DNA from: Roseivirga sp. E12
GTDB lineage: Bacteria; Bacteroidota; Bacteroidia; Cytophagales; Cyclobacteriaceae
Direction: 5' to 3'
Length of the DNA stretch: 64,000 bases
Assembly: GCF_017592825.1 (NCBI RefSeq)
Contig: NZ_JAGFMD010000001.1
Span: 186,001-250,000 of the forward strand
Below are positions 42,924-51,626 of the stretch, in pieces. Within the stretch, counting starts at the first letter, position 1; the number at the start of each line of letters is the position of its first letter. A program made the position numbers and the translations under genes. A model generated the notes under the pieces. That model saw only the letters and a program-made list of their open reading frames with translations, was not told the DNA's origin and made no database searches.

Positions 42924-45900
42924 ATGACTATGACACAATTCCTACGATACTTTCTCAGTTTCACTCTCTTGCTTACACTAGGCTTGGGTGTTGTAAATGC
43001 ACAAGTGACCACATCTTCAATGAGTGGAACGGTTGTGGATGCCGGTGGAAATACGCTTCCTGGAGCTACAGTCTTAGCAATTCATGAACCTACCGGTACA
43101 AGATATGGTGTCATCACTCGATCCAATGGCCGTTATAACATCGCCAACCTTAGAGTTGGAGGCCCTTATAGAGTGGAGGCTTCGTTCGTTGGGTTTGAAA
43201 CTCAGATCAAACAAGGCTTCTTTCTAACACTAGGAAAGAATCAGACGATCAATTTTGAGATGAAAGAAAGTTCTACAGCCCTAGAGGATGTTGTGGTTAC
43301 AGCGGCTTCATCAGAGATTAATACAGATAGGACTGGTGCTGCAACAGTTATTGACAATGACAGACTTAAAATTATTCCTACTATTACAAGGTCTGCCTCC
43401 GACATTTATAGGCTGAATCCTGCCTCAGATGGCAATTCATTTGGTGGACGAAATGACCAATTCAACAACTTCTCTTTAGACGGGTCAATTTTTAACAATC
43501 CATTTGGGTTGGATGCTGCCACACCCGGTGGACAGTCTAACGCGCAACCCATTTCCCTAGATGCAATTGATCAGATTCAGGTATCTATTGCTCCTTATGA
43601 TGTAACGCAAGCTGGTTTTACCGGTGCTGCTGTTAACGCAGTGACCAAGAGCGGTACCAATGAATTCAAGGGTACAGCTTTCTCCTTTTACCGTAATCAA
43701 GGAATGACTGGAAGCAAGGTCAGAGGCGAAGAGATTTTTGTGCCAGACTTGAATCAGTTTCAGGCAGGTTTCAGCTTAGGCGGACCCATTATTAAAGACA
43801 AACTCTTCTTCTTTGCTAACTTTGAGCTGGAAAGAAGAGAAGATTTAGGTTCTAACTTTAGAGCAACTGGTTCGGGGGGTACAGGTGATAATGTATCTCG
43901 AGTATTGGCCTCAGATTTAGATGCTGTCAGTGATATCCTCAGAACACGATTTGGTTACGAGACAGGTGCTTACGAAGGCTATACCCACAATACCGACAAT
44001 CAAAAGGGTATTATTAAGCTTGATTGGAATATCAATCAAAAACACTCTTTAACGGCTACTTATAATTTCTTGGATGCCTTCAGGGAGCAAAATGCTCACC
44101 CTTCAGCTTTGGGTAGAAGAGGGCCGGATGCAAATACTTTACAGTTCTTTAATTCAGGGTACAGAATCAATAACAAGATTCATTCAGGAATTTTAGAATT
44201 GAGATCGCTATTCAGTAGTCAATTTTCGAATAAGCTGCAGGTGGGGTATACTAGTTTTGAAGACAGTAGAGATCCGTTTAGTGATCCTTTTCCAGTTCTT
44301 AACATTCTCCAAGGTGGTTCTCGTTATATCATTGGGGGGCACGAGCCTTTCTCAATCAACAATAGACTGGATCAAAATGTATTTCAGTTTACCAACAACT
44401 TTGAGATCTATAAAGGTGATCACACCATTACCGTTGGTGTATCATTTGAGAAGTTCCAATTTGACAACTCTTTTAATCTGGGTGTTTATGAGCCTTTTGG
44501 TGTTAATTACCCAGGAGGCACATTTGGAAATGGCTTTGCCAGTGTTTCGGACTTCTTGAACTTTGTAAATGCTGGTAGTATGGATGCCGTGGTAGATCAT
44601 GCACGTGCAACTTTCGCAAATAATAATACGAATGACAGCTGGGCACTGGCTGAGACCAACGTGGGTCAATTGGCTTTCTATGTCCAGGACAAATGGGCAG
44701 TTAATGATCGATTCACCTTGACTTATGGTTTGAGAGCTGACAAACCTCTTTTCTTCGATACCGAAGATAAGATCAGAGAGAACATCGCACGGAAAGGCGG
44801 ACTCTTGGATCCCGCCAATGGCATATTTGACGGTAATTATGCACCAAGCGTGATTTACTACAATGAAAACAACGAAGAGGTCACTTTTGATCATACGGTG
44901 TTGCCGACCAATGATATACTTTGGTCTCCAAGGGTAGGATTTAACTGGGATGTGAACGGTGATCAGACTTTCCAATTGAGAGGAGGATCAGGGTTATTCA
45001 CAGGCCGTTTTCCTTTCGTGTGGTTAGGTAACCAAGTAGCCAACCCAGACTTCTTCTTTTATACGATCACGGATCCTGAATTTCAGTTTCCACAAGTGTG
45101 GAGAACCAATATTGGTTATGACAGAACATTTGGAGACGGCTGGTTTGTATCAACCGATGTTATTTATACGAAGGACATCAATGCCATGATGGTAAGAAAC
45201 TTTGGATTGAGAACGCCAACGGGTTTCTTGTCGGGAGTGGACAATAGAGCTTATTATTTACCTGGAGATAGATCAATAGATCCTTTCGGTAACCCAGGTC
45301 AGAATGCTTATGTCTTTACCAGCGAGGACATGGGCAGAAGCATCAATGTTACTGTAGAAGTAAAGAAGCAATTCTCTAATGGCATTTATGCAACATTAGG
45401 TTATAACTATCTCGATGCTAAAGATATTAGCTCGATTGAAGCAGAGATTTCTGGTGATGCCTTTGAGAGAAATGCGGCAGTCAATAATGTCAACACGCCT
45501 TTGTTACAGCCTTCCCTGTATGGTAATAGACACCGAGTGGTCGCCACTGCACATAAGGCCTTTGAGTATGGAGGTAAGTGGAAAACGACAATTTCATTAT
45601 TCGCTGAGTATGCCGAAGGTGGACGTTACAGCTATACTTATGCTGGTGATGCAAATGGCGATGGCTCTGCTATCAATGACCTTATTTATGTTCCTACAGC
45701 CGCAGAATTGTCCAACTACACTTTTGTCGGTTCGGCAGTACTTCAGGATATCCAAAGGTCAAGGTTCAATGACCTGATCAATCAAGATCCTTACCTAAAT
45801 GGCAGAAGAGGACAGTATGCAGAACGAAATGCAGCTTTGAGTCCTTGGTATGGTAGATGGGATGTGAGATTTCTTCAAGATTTGACTTTGGCCAATGGCA

Positions 45901-46127
45901 ATACAGTTCAGTTTTCTCTAGACATTCTAAATGCAGGTAACCTCATTACTTCAGACTGGGGTGTGAGAGAAGTTCCAAGAGACCTTCAGCCACTGTCAAT
46001 AACTGTTAACCCAGCAACATTCGAACCTACGTATTCTTATTCTACTGCTGAACCAACAACTTTTATTGATGATTTCAGCCTATTATCAAGATGGCAAATG
46101 CAAGTTGGGCTACGCTATATATTCTAG
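42924..46127 (+). CDS. Oar-like TonB-dependent receptor with CarboxypepD domain
   Basis: 1067 aa. The signal peptide ends at VVNAQ. The CarboxypepD_reg domain (about 32-115: MSGTVVDAGGNTLPGATVLAIHEPTG, SNGRYNIANLRVGGPYRVEASFVGFE) is followed by a plug (TDRTGAATVIDNDRLKIIPTITRSASDIYRLNP, FNNFSLDGSIFNN, VNAVTKSGTNEFKG) and a large barrel ending WQMQVGLRYIF. This is the Oar-like class, commonly tied to protease or peptide-related outer-membrane functions rather than glycans. There is no SusD partner. A long hairpin terminator follows. Confidence 0.93.
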   Translation: MTMTQFLRYFLSFTLLLTLGLGVVNAQVTTSSMSGTVVDAGGNTLPGATVLAIHEPTGTRYGVITRSNGRYNIANLRVGGPYRVEASFVGFETQIKQGFFLTLGKNQTINFEMKESSTALEDVVVTAASSEINTDRTGAATVIDNDRLKIIPTITRSASDIYRLNPASDGNSFGGRNDQFNNFSLDGSIFNNPFGLDAATPGGQSNAQPISLDAIDQIQVSIAPYDVTQAGFTGAAVNAVTKSGTNEFKGTAFSFYRNQGMTGSKVRGEEIFVPDLNQFQAGFSLGGPIIKDKLFFFANFELERREDLGSNFRATGSGGTGDNVSRVLASDLDAVSDILRTRFGYETGAYEGYTHNTDNQKGIIKLDWNINQKHSLTATYNFLDAFREQNAHPSALGRRGPDANTLQFFNSGYRINNKIHSGILELRSLFSSQFSNKLQVGYTSFEDSRDPFSDPFPVLNILQGGSRYIIGGHEPFSINNRLDQNVFQFTNNFEIYKGDHTITVGVSFEKFQFDNSFNLGVYEPFGVNYPGGTFGNGFASVSDFLNFVNAGSMDAVVDHARATFANNNTNDSWALAETNVGQLAFYVQDKWAVNDRFTLTYGLRADKPLFFDTEDKIRENIARKGGLLDPANGIFDGNYAPSVIYYNENNEEVTFDHTVLPTNDILWSPRVGFNWDVNGDQTFQLRGGSGLFTGRFPFVWLGNQVANPDFFFYTITDPEFQFPQVWRTNIGYDRTFGDGWFVSTDVIYTKDINAMMVRNFGLRTPTGFLSGVDNRAYYLPGDRSIDPFGNPGQNAYVFTSEDMGRSINVTVEVKKQFSNGIYATLGYNYLDAKDISSIEAEISGDAFERNAAVNNVNTPLLQPSLYGNRHRVVATAHKAFEYGGKWKTTISLFAEYAEGGRYSYTYAGDANGDGSAINDLIYVPTAAELSNYTFVGSAVLQDIQRSRFNDLINQDPYLNGRRGQYAERNAALSPWYGRWDVRFLQDLTLANGNTVQFSLDILNAGNLITSDWGVREVPRDLQPLSITVNPATFEPTYSYSTAEPTTFIDDFSLLSRWQMQVGLRYIF

Positions 46128-46147
46128 CAAAAAGAGAGTTTTATAGG

Positions 46148-46197
46148 AATTAGATCAACAAAGAGGAATCACAAGGTTCCCCTTTGTTGATCTAATT
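46148..46197 (+). terminator. Terminator of the Oar-like receptor gene
   Basis: AATTAGATCAACAAAGAGGA and its complement TTCCCCTTTGTTGATCTAATT form a stem of about 18 bp with a short loop, 20 nt after the stop codon. Confidence 0.85.
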
Positions 46198-46212
46198 TAT
46201 TGTACGGTTTTC

Positions 46213-46242
46213 TTTACATAAAGCACTGACGTGTTACCTTTG
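46213..46242 (+). promoter_or_regulatory. Candidate Bacteroidota promoter
   Basis: TTTA (46213-46216), an 18-nt spacer, then TACCTTTG (46235-46242), a full match to the TAnnTTTG -7 element of Bacteroidota with a one-mismatch -33 element. Confidence 0.4.
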
Positions 46243-46248
46243 TGACAA

Positions 46249-46336
46249 CAAGTAGGGATGAAAATATTCTAAGACATGATTTAATATCATGTTTTTGATT
46301 AGGTTGAAAGGAGGTGTCATGGCCTCCTTTCATATT
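46249..46336 (+). ncRNA. Candidate small RNA (about 88 nt)
   Basis: Downstream of the TAnnTTTG match lie two stem-loops: ACATGAT-TTAAT-ATCATGT followed by TTTTT (46274-46297), and TGAAAGGAGG-N8-CCTCCTTTCA followed by TATTTT (46305-46338). There is no ORF. It could be a small RNA or the attenuated leader of the hydrolase gene at 46406. Confidence 0.3.
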
Positions 46337-46405
46337 TTAGTCCACTCATCAAACCTTGCTTGAATTTTTTGAGATTACTCTCTATCTCGTTCCAAAATAG
46401 ATTCT

Positions 46406-47557
46406 ATGAAATTCTTTAAGATCAAAGTCATTGTATTAACGATGGTTTGTATTGCTCAAGTCTCATACGCCCAAGACTATTTTCCTAAACGGAGCGAGTG
46501 GGAAAGCAAAACAGCGAGTTCAGTAGGCTTAAATCAGTCCAAGCTCGATGAAGCAGTCAAGTTTGCTGAAGAGAATGAGTACAGTGGCTCAAAAGACTCA
46601 AGAGTAGCCTCCTTAATTGGCTTTGGAAGAGAGCCTTTTCATGAGATTCTGGGTCCGATGCGTGAGCGTGGAGGACCAGCAGGTGTAATAATCAAGAATG
46701 GATATATCGTGGCACAGTGGGGTGATGTAGATCGTGTTGATATGACACATAGTGTAACAAAGAGTTATCTCTCTACTACAGCAGGTCTGGCGATTGACAA
46801 CGGTTTGATTAGAAATGTTCAAGACAAAGCCGGTGACTATGTTTGGGATGGTACTTTTGATGGTGCTCATAACGCTAAAGTGACTTGGCATACCCTTTTA
46901 AACCAATCTTCCGCATGGTCAGGGGAGCTTTTCGGCTTGCAGGATTGGGCAGACCGTCCTCCTAGAAGTGGCGGCCTTGACGATTGGAGGTTTAAGAAAC
47001 CAGTCGAGCCTGGTACAGTGATGGAGTATAATGATGTACGTGTCAATGTACTTGCTTATGCACTGCTACAAGTATGGAGAAAACCCTTGCCCCAGGTACT
47101 GAAAGAGCGTATTATGGATCCAATAGGCGCTTCCACTACATGGCGTTGGTATGGTTATGACAATTCATGGGTAAATGTCGATGGTGTGAAAATGCAATCT
47201 GTAACTGGTGGCGGTCATTCCGGTGGAGGAGTGTTTGTTAGTGCCATGGACCATGCCCGATTTGGTCTATTATTTTTAAATGAAGGCAATTGGAATGGCA
47301 AGCAGCTCATATCCAAAGACTGGGTAAATGCTGTCCAGGTTTCTTCCGAAGCCAATACCAGCTACGGATACTTGTGGTGGTTGAACCGAGGGCCTCGGAA
47401 ATGGAGAGGAGTAGAAGATGAGTCTATTTACTATGCAGCAGGCTTTGGAGGTAACTTCATAGTAGTAGATAAAACCAATGACATGGTAATTGTTACACGA
47501 TGGTTGGAACCCAATAAGATTGGAGAATTTATGAAGTTAGTGCAAGAGGCACTTTAA
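46406..47557 (+). CDS. Secreted beta-lactamase-fold serine hydrolase
   Basis: 383 aa; the signal peptide ends SYAQD. Class C beta-lactamase/DD-peptidase superfamily: S116-V-T-K119 (SxxK), YND in the position of Y-x-N (VMEYNDVRVN), and HSGGG in the position of the K/H-T/S-G triad strand. The order and spacing fit esterase or peptidase members (Beta-lactamase PF00144). An N-terminal extension of about 90 residues precedes the domain. The substrate is unknown, and antibiotic resistance should not be assumed. The stop overlaps the stop of the convergent DUF3820 gene. Confidence 0.9.
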   Translation: MKFFKIKVIVLTMVCIAQVSYAQDYFPKRSEWESKTASSVGLNQSKLDEAVKFAEENEYSGSKDSRVASLIGFGREPFHEILGPMRERGGPAGVIIKNGYIVAQWGDVDRVDMTHSVTKSYLSTTAGLAIDNGLIRNVQDKAGDYVWDGTFDGAHNAKVTWHTLLNQSSAWSGELFGLQDWADRPPRSGGLDDWRFKKPVEPGTVMEYNDVRVNVLAYALLQVWRKPLPQVLKERIMDPIGASTTWRWYGYDNSWVNVDGVKMQSVTGGGHSGGGVFVSAMDHARFGLLFLNEGNWNGKQLISKDWVNAVQVSSEANTSYGYLWWLNRGPRKWRGVEDESIYYAAGFGGNFIVVDKTNDMVIVTRWLEPNKIGEFMKLVQEAL

Positions 47558-47781
47558 AGGGACCTTTTGATAGGTTCTAACAGTTGCTCAAGACCATTGA
47601 GCTTGATTTCATAGATAGTGGAAAGGAGCATACCAAGCTTTCCCTTGGGGAAGCCTTTGCCAGCAAACCACTCTAAATAAGAAATAGGGAGATCGCATAG
47701 CGTTCTCCCTTTGTATTTTCCAAAAGGCATCTTCATAATGACCAAGTCTTTAAGAATATTGCCGTTCGCTTGTGCTTCCAT
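47554..47781 (-). CDS. DUF3820-family small protein
   Basis: 75 aa. The DUF3820 signature MPFGKYKGRTLCDLPISYLEWFAGKGFPKGKLG is complete. The family is short and cytoplasmic, often fused to or encoded near exonuclease-type proteins, and its role is unclear. An ATG in frame at residue 17 (MKMPFGKYKG) would also keep the whole domain. Its stop overlaps the hydrolase stop codon. Confidence 0.9.
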   Translation of the reverse strand: MEAQANGNILKDLVIMKMPFGKYKGRTLCDLPISYLEWFAGKGFPKGKLGMLLSTIYEIKLNGLEQLLEPIKRSL

Positions 47782-48295
47782 CTTGATCCAAAGATCAAAA
47801 CTTCGAGCGGCTATTCAAACCTCAAATGCTTTACCGGATTCTCCCTTGCCGATCGCCATGTTCTATAACCAATGGCTAGCACCACAATGGCTGTGACTAC
47901 TATTACAGGGAGCACGAAATTGTTGAGTGAGGTTTCCGTGTGATAGACTTAGACTGATCAATGTGGTCCTTGTCACAAAAGCATTAATGCTTAGCATAAT
48001 GTTGATTGTCTGCCTAGCGGGTTTCAATATATCGTCTTGAAGAAGGCCTGCTAAAAAGATGCTGATATACATTACTGCATTCATTCCTTCTAATCTGCCA
48101 AATAATTGCCATGAGGCAAAACGTTTTTAGAGGATACTCGCCTTCTTCTATGCTTCCTTGAGGCGAGAGAGTCATCACATGTTTATGTGATTTTTACCGT
48201 TTTTGGGTAAAACGGAGTCCGTTTACATGGGTAATAAATAACCTTAGTTGTTATTGCTAACGTAAAACAGAAAACCTCAAACACATTTTTTCATT
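47782..48295. other. Gene-poor region with decayed coding sequence
   Basis: 514 bp without an intact gene. The left third is a permease 3'-end fossil (47811-47945). The middle is an open but unanchored hydrophobic frame on the minus strand (MNAVMYISIFLAGLL..., about 47946-48118), probably another gene remnant. The right part contains three stem-loops (48137-48212) before the propeller gene. Confidence 0.6.
47811..47945 (-). pseudogene. C-terminal remnant of an FtsX-like permease
   Basis: The minus-strand translation from about 47945 to the TAG at 47811 gives YHTETSLNNF, a hydrophobic VIVVTAIVVLAIGY stretch and WRSARENPVKHLRFE-stop. Length and end match the final 44 residues of MacB-type permeases (compare NPVKVLRSE-stop of the 17-kb permease). 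The frame is closed by a stop just upstream and no start is possible. Confidence 0.7.
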
Positions 48296-49204
48296 ATGAG
48301 ACTTAAATTTCTAGCAATTACTTTTTTGGCGAGTATTTCATTGAGCCTTACTGCTCAAAAACCCAAAGTGACCAAAGTGACAACGCTTGGCGATCCCATT
48401 CAAGCGGGCAGTGGGGGCATGGAAGTAGATGCTTCTGGAAATATCTATATGAGCAATTTTGGCATTTATCTTAATCAAGCTGGCGGAGCAGAAGTTTTTA
48501 AAATTACGCCTGACGGAAAAGCAAGTGTGTTTGCCAAGGGTTTGAATGGAGCATCAGGAAACGATATAGGACCTGATGGACTTTTTTATCAGAGTAATGT
48601 AAGCGGTCGAAAGATCAGTGTGATCCAAAATGACGGAAGTGTTAGCGACTTTGCCACAGAAGGGTTCTTCTCTCCAGTGGGACTTGTTAAAACTGAGGAT
48701 GCCCTTTTTGTAGCTAACTGCGGAAGTGGAACCATTCAAAAAGTCGATAGCGATGGAAACTCCAGTGTCTTCGCTAAAAGTGATCTTTTAAAATGCCCGA
48801 ATGGTTTGGAGATGGATGATAAAGGTAATCTCTATACTGCCAACTTCATGAGTAGCAATATTGTAAAAATTGACCCTCAGGGACATACTTCTGTATTAGC
48901 AAGCCTTCCTGGAAATAATAATGGTCATCTGGTATTCAGAAACGGACTTTTCTACGTCCTCGCCAGAGGTGCCCATCAGGTGTATACAATTGATTTAGAA
49001 GGGAATGTTGAACTATTGGCAGGTTCTGGAAAGAAGGGAAATAAAGATGGGAGTGCTTCAGAAGCTACATTTACATTTCCGAATGACCTAGCTTTTAGCC
49101 CCGATGGCTCTAAACTTTATGTCAATGATGTAGGAGCAGAGACACAAGATGGTCGCCTACTAGGTCCGGTACTTATTAGAGTACTTCACATTAGCTACAA
49201 TTAG
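48296..49204 (+). CDS. Secreted SMP-30/NHL-like beta-propeller protein
   Basis: 302 aa, with a signal peptide ending LTAQK. Repeated propeller blades of the SMP-30/gluconolactonase/NHL type: MEVDASGNIYMSNFG, GNDIGPDGLFYQSNV, PVGLVKTEDALFVANCGSG, PNGLEMDDKGNLYTANF, PNDLAFSPDGSKLYVND. The calcium-binding and catalytic residues of true gluconolactonases cannot be confirmed, so lactonase activity is open. It probably acts in the periplasm. It stands alone, with stem-loops upstream. Confidence 0.85.
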   Translation: MRLKFLAITFLASISLSLTAQKPKVTKVTTLGDPIQAGSGGMEVDASGNIYMSNFGIYLNQAGGAEVFKITPDGKASVFAKGLNGASGNDIGPDGLFYQSNVSGRKISVIQNDGSVSDFATEGFFSPVGLVKTEDALFVANCGSGTIQKVDSDGNSSVFAKSDLLKCPNGLEMDDKGNLYTANFMSSNIVKIDPQGHTSVLASLPGNNNGHLVFRNGLFYVLARGAHQVYTIDLEGNVELLAGSGKKGNKDGSASEATFTFPNDLAFSPDGSKLYVNDVGAETQDGRLLGPVLIRVLHISYN

Positions 49205-49285
49205 GTCAAAAAGGAGCCGTGTCGCATTTATACTTTACAATTAGTCGCTAATTGACTAATTTTCTATGCACTAAATTTTTTGAAC

Positions 49286-50209
49286 ATGCCTAAGATGAAC
49301 ATAAGTCGGTCTGTGTTGGTGAATGCACCGATCGAGAAGATTTTTTCTACGCTAAATGATTTCAATCACTGGTCCAGTTGGTCGCCATGGCTGATAATGG
49401 AGCCAAACACAAGGGTGACTGTAAGAGAAGATGCCAAGTATTACGAATGGAAAGGTGGCCGAGTAGGAGAAGGTAATATGACCGTTCTCAATGAAAGAGA
49501 GAACGAGTCTATTGACTATGACCTAGTCTTTCTAAAACCATGGAAATCTCAGGCTAAAGTCAGTTTCTATATGAAACAAGTTGGCGAATCAATACAAGTC
49601 ACCTGGACCATGGACAGTAGTTTGCCCTTCTTTATGTTTTGGATGAAAAAACAGATGGAAGCCTTCGTAGGTATGGATTACGAGAGAGGTTTGAATATGC
49701 TCAAAGAGTATATTGAAAAAGGAGAGATTGATTCTAAGCTAGATTTCAAAGGTGTTTCTGATTTCCCACATACACATTATGTTGGTGTTAGAACTTCATG
49801 CAGCATGGATAAAATGGGTGACCACATGATGGCCGATTACGGTAAGCTTGAGGAGTATGCAAAAGCCAACGAGGGTGTAGCTACCGGCCAAGCGTTCTCT
49901 ATTTATCATAAATGGGATATGGTAAAGCAGACGGCCGAATACACAGCCTGCTTGGGAGTAAATGCTAAGCAGAGTGGATTGTCTGGAAATCTCGTAGCTG
50001 GAGAAATTCCTGCTACTAAGACCTATACGCTAAGACATGTAGGTGCTTATGATCATTTAGGAAATGCCTGGAGTACTTTATATGCCATGCAAAGGGGTAA
50101 AGAATTTAAGATGGCAAAGGGAATACATCCTTTTGAAATGTATGTGAATAGCCCTCAGGAAGTAGCACCTAAAGATTTGATTACCGACATACACTTCGCA
50201 GTCAAATAG
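49286..50209 (+). CDS. SRPBCC domain fused to GyrI-like ligand-binding domain
   Basis: 307 aa from ATG 49286; a TTG two codons earlier is less likely. The N-terminal SRPBCC/polyketide-cyclase-like domain covers about residues 1-150 (ISRSVLVNAPIEKIFSTLNDFNHWSSWSPW, then ITWTM-like strand and the long C-terminal helix). A GyrI/AraC effector-binding-like domain covers about 155-307 (FPHTHYVGVRTSC, GQAFSIYHKWDM, ACLGVNA, KTYTLRHVGAYDHLGNAWSTLY). There is no DNA-binding region. The fusion suggests a cytoplasmic small-molecule sensor or carrier. Confidence 0.88.
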   Translation: MPKMNISRSVLVNAPIEKIFSTLNDFNHWSSWSPWLIMEPNTRVTVREDAKYYEWKGGRVGEGNMTVLNERENESIDYDLVFLKPWKSQAKVSFYMKQVGESIQVTWTMDSSLPFFMFWMKKQMEAFVGMDYERGLNMLKEYIEKGEIDSKLDFKGVSDFPHTHYVGVRTSCSMDKMGDHMMADYGKLEEYAKANEGVATGQAFSIYHKWDMVKQTAEYTACLGVNAKQSGLSGNLVAGEIPATKTYTLRHVGAYDHLGNAWSTLYAMQRGKEFKMAKGIHPFEMYVNSPQEVAPKDLITDIHFAVK

Positions 50210-50211
50210 GC

Positions 50212-50334
50212 CTAAAAGATCGCATCCTGAATCTTACCGCTGAGTTGAAATAATGTCAATTCAGCCAGTTTAGCATCGTACTTAGCCTGTATCAAATTGA
50301 TACGGGCATTAAGTAGGTTGCTCTCTATGCTATC
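50212..50334 (-). pseudogene. C-terminal remnant of a TolC-family outer-membrane efflux protein
   Basis: The minus strand reads DSIESNLLNARINLIQAKYD, then AKLAELTLFQLSGKIQDAIF-stop (TAG at 50212), the typical last helix pair of TolC-family proteins (A-x-x-x-L-x-x-A-x-Y-D...L-x-L-x-x-L-x-G). A stop codon precedes it directly, so the gene body is lost. Confidence 0.75.
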
Positions 50335-50369
50335 CTAAAGTCAATCTATGTAACTCGCCCTAGTAGGAA

Positions 50370-50537
50370 TTACCCTTTTTGGTTGACATTATCAGCCGTG
50401 ATGGTCATAAATCCTTCGATATCACGTGCGTTATAAGTTTCTAGCTGCTTTTGTACAATTTGTTCGGGTGACATCTTTTGTTGATTAAGAGAAATAATGC
50501 TGATTATTGCCGATAAAGAAAGCATGATTGATTTCAT
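50370..50537 (-). pseudogene. Truncated SnoaL/NTF2-like gene
   Basis: ATG 50537 to TAA 50370 gives 55 residues: a signal-like MKSIMLSLSAIISIISL, then MSPEQIVQKQLETYNARDIEGFMTI and TADNV, matching the first helices of SnoaL-like proteins (Q-x-x-x-Y-N-A-R-D-x-x-x-F). The rest of the roughly 130-aa fold is missing. Confidence 0.65.
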
Positions 50538-50693
50538 GACTATTAAATCTCATATGGGTCTCAATTGTTTAGGAGTTTATCGATTAAGAATCTCAAGTTC
50601 TACAATGATCTAAGCTGATTTTTGATTACCTTTTCGGCCAACGGCTTCATTGCTTTAAAAATGAAGTCTTACTGAAGAGAATCAAACATATAG

Positions 50694-50921
50694 ATGGAGA
50701 AAAAGGGAAGACCAGCAACTAAACCACCTACCTTAAAAGAAGGTTTTTATTTAGAAGTAAGAAGTAAAGGCTCCAGTACGGGAGTAAAAATCAGAAGAGA
50801 CACAAAGGCCGAAATGGAATTTGCTGTTCGTCAATACGAAAAGAGTAAGACTGTAACCTACCTAGGAGAGGTAAAAGCCGGCAGGTGGGTAGACGGTAAG
50901 AATGCAGGTAAGAAAACCTAG
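50694..50921 (+). CDS. Small basic protein of unknown function (75 aa)
   Basis: 75 aa, highly basic: MEKKGRPATKPPTLKEGFYL, ending GKNAGKKT. GRPATKPP resembles an AT-hook-like or DNA-contacting basic patch, and the central part has alternating charges (VRSKGSSTGVKIRRDTKAEM). No family is recognised, though the length and composition look like a conserved Bacteroidota protein. A nucleic-acid-binding role is inference. It converges with the LytTR response regulator 6 bp away. Confidence 0.7.
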   Translation: MEKKGRPATKPPTLKEGFYLEVRSKGSSTGVKIRRDTKAEMEFAVRQYEKSKTVTYLGEVKAGRWVDGKNAGKKT

Positions 50922-50927
50922 CATCAC

Positions 50928-51626
50928 TCAATCATTTTTCAACAACCGCTTTACAGTATTGGCATAAGTCTGTCCAATAGGAAGGAACTTATCGCCCAAT
51001 TGAATCTTGGTACCAGTCAGTGCCTCAACATGCTGATGGGCTACAATATAAGATTTATGAATTCTTAAGAAGGATTTCTCTGGCAGTAGAGATGCCAAAG
51101 TTGAAATTCTTTCTGGGGTAATTATCATACCTTCTTGAAGGTAAACTTTGCAATAATTCCCATAGGCTTCGATATATCGTATTTCGTTTAACCAGACCTT
51201 CCTGAGCTTCCGATCTTCTTTCAGAAATATGCTTTTCTCGGGCATATCATCAGGTTTTGATTTTCCACCCTTGATGTCATTCAATAATACTTTGTTTACT
51301 CCTTTTAAGAAACGCTCGAATGAGAATGGTTTGAGTAGATAGTCGGTGACATTCAATTCATAACCCTCCAGAGCAAACTCTTGATAAGCCGTGGTGACAA
51401 TGACTCTTGGCGGATTTGAAAGTGTCTTTAGCATTTCAAATCCACTCAGCTGTGGCATGTTGATGTCAAGAAATATCAGGTCTGTAGACTCTTTCTGAAG
51501 TATGGTCAGGGCTTCCATAGCGTTATAAGCATTACCCACTTTTAAAAGATGAGGTAGGTTATTGGCATAGCCTTCAATAATTCGATGGGCGATTGGCTCA
51601 TCATCTATGATTAGAAAACGTGTCAT
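50928..51626 (-). CDS. LytTR-family response regulator
   Basis: 232 aa. The receiver domain (about 1-120) has acidic pair D8-D9, phosphoacceptor D54 in LIFLDINMP, T in VTTAYQ and K in YLLKPF. The LytTR DNA-binding domain covers about residues 135-232 (FLKEDRKLRKVWLNEIRYIEAYGNYCKVYL, FLRIHKSYIVAHQHVEAL). It overlaps the 3' end of the sensor kinase gene by 4 nt (ATGA) and forms with it a LytS/LytR-type two-component system. Targets are unknown; the serine hydrolase on the other side of the kinase is the nearest candidate. Confidence 0.95.
   Translation of the reverse strand: MTRFLIIDDEPIAHRIIEGYANNLPHLLKVGNAYNAMEALTILQKESTDLIFLDINMPQLSGFEMLKTLSNPPRVIVTTAYQEFALEGYELNVTDYLLKPFSFERFLKGVNKVLLNDIKGGKSKPDDMPEKSIFLKEDRKLRKVWLNEIRYIEAYGNYCKVYLQEGMIITPERISTLASLLPEKSFLRIHKSYIVAHQHVEALTGTKIQLGDKFLPIGQTYANTVKRLLKND

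Larger units (their letters stand above)
50210..50693. other. Gene-poor region with two gene fossils
   Basis: 484 bp. The first part is a TolC 3'-end remnant and the middle is a truncated SnoaL-like gene, both on the minus strand. The last 150 bp carry no recognisable feature apart from the promoter region of the 75-aa gene. Confidence 0.7.

Noticed and set aside
46406-47557. Antibiotic-resistance beta-lactamase
   Set aside because: The fold is shared by many esterases and peptidases, and the Y-x-N motif is altered to YND.
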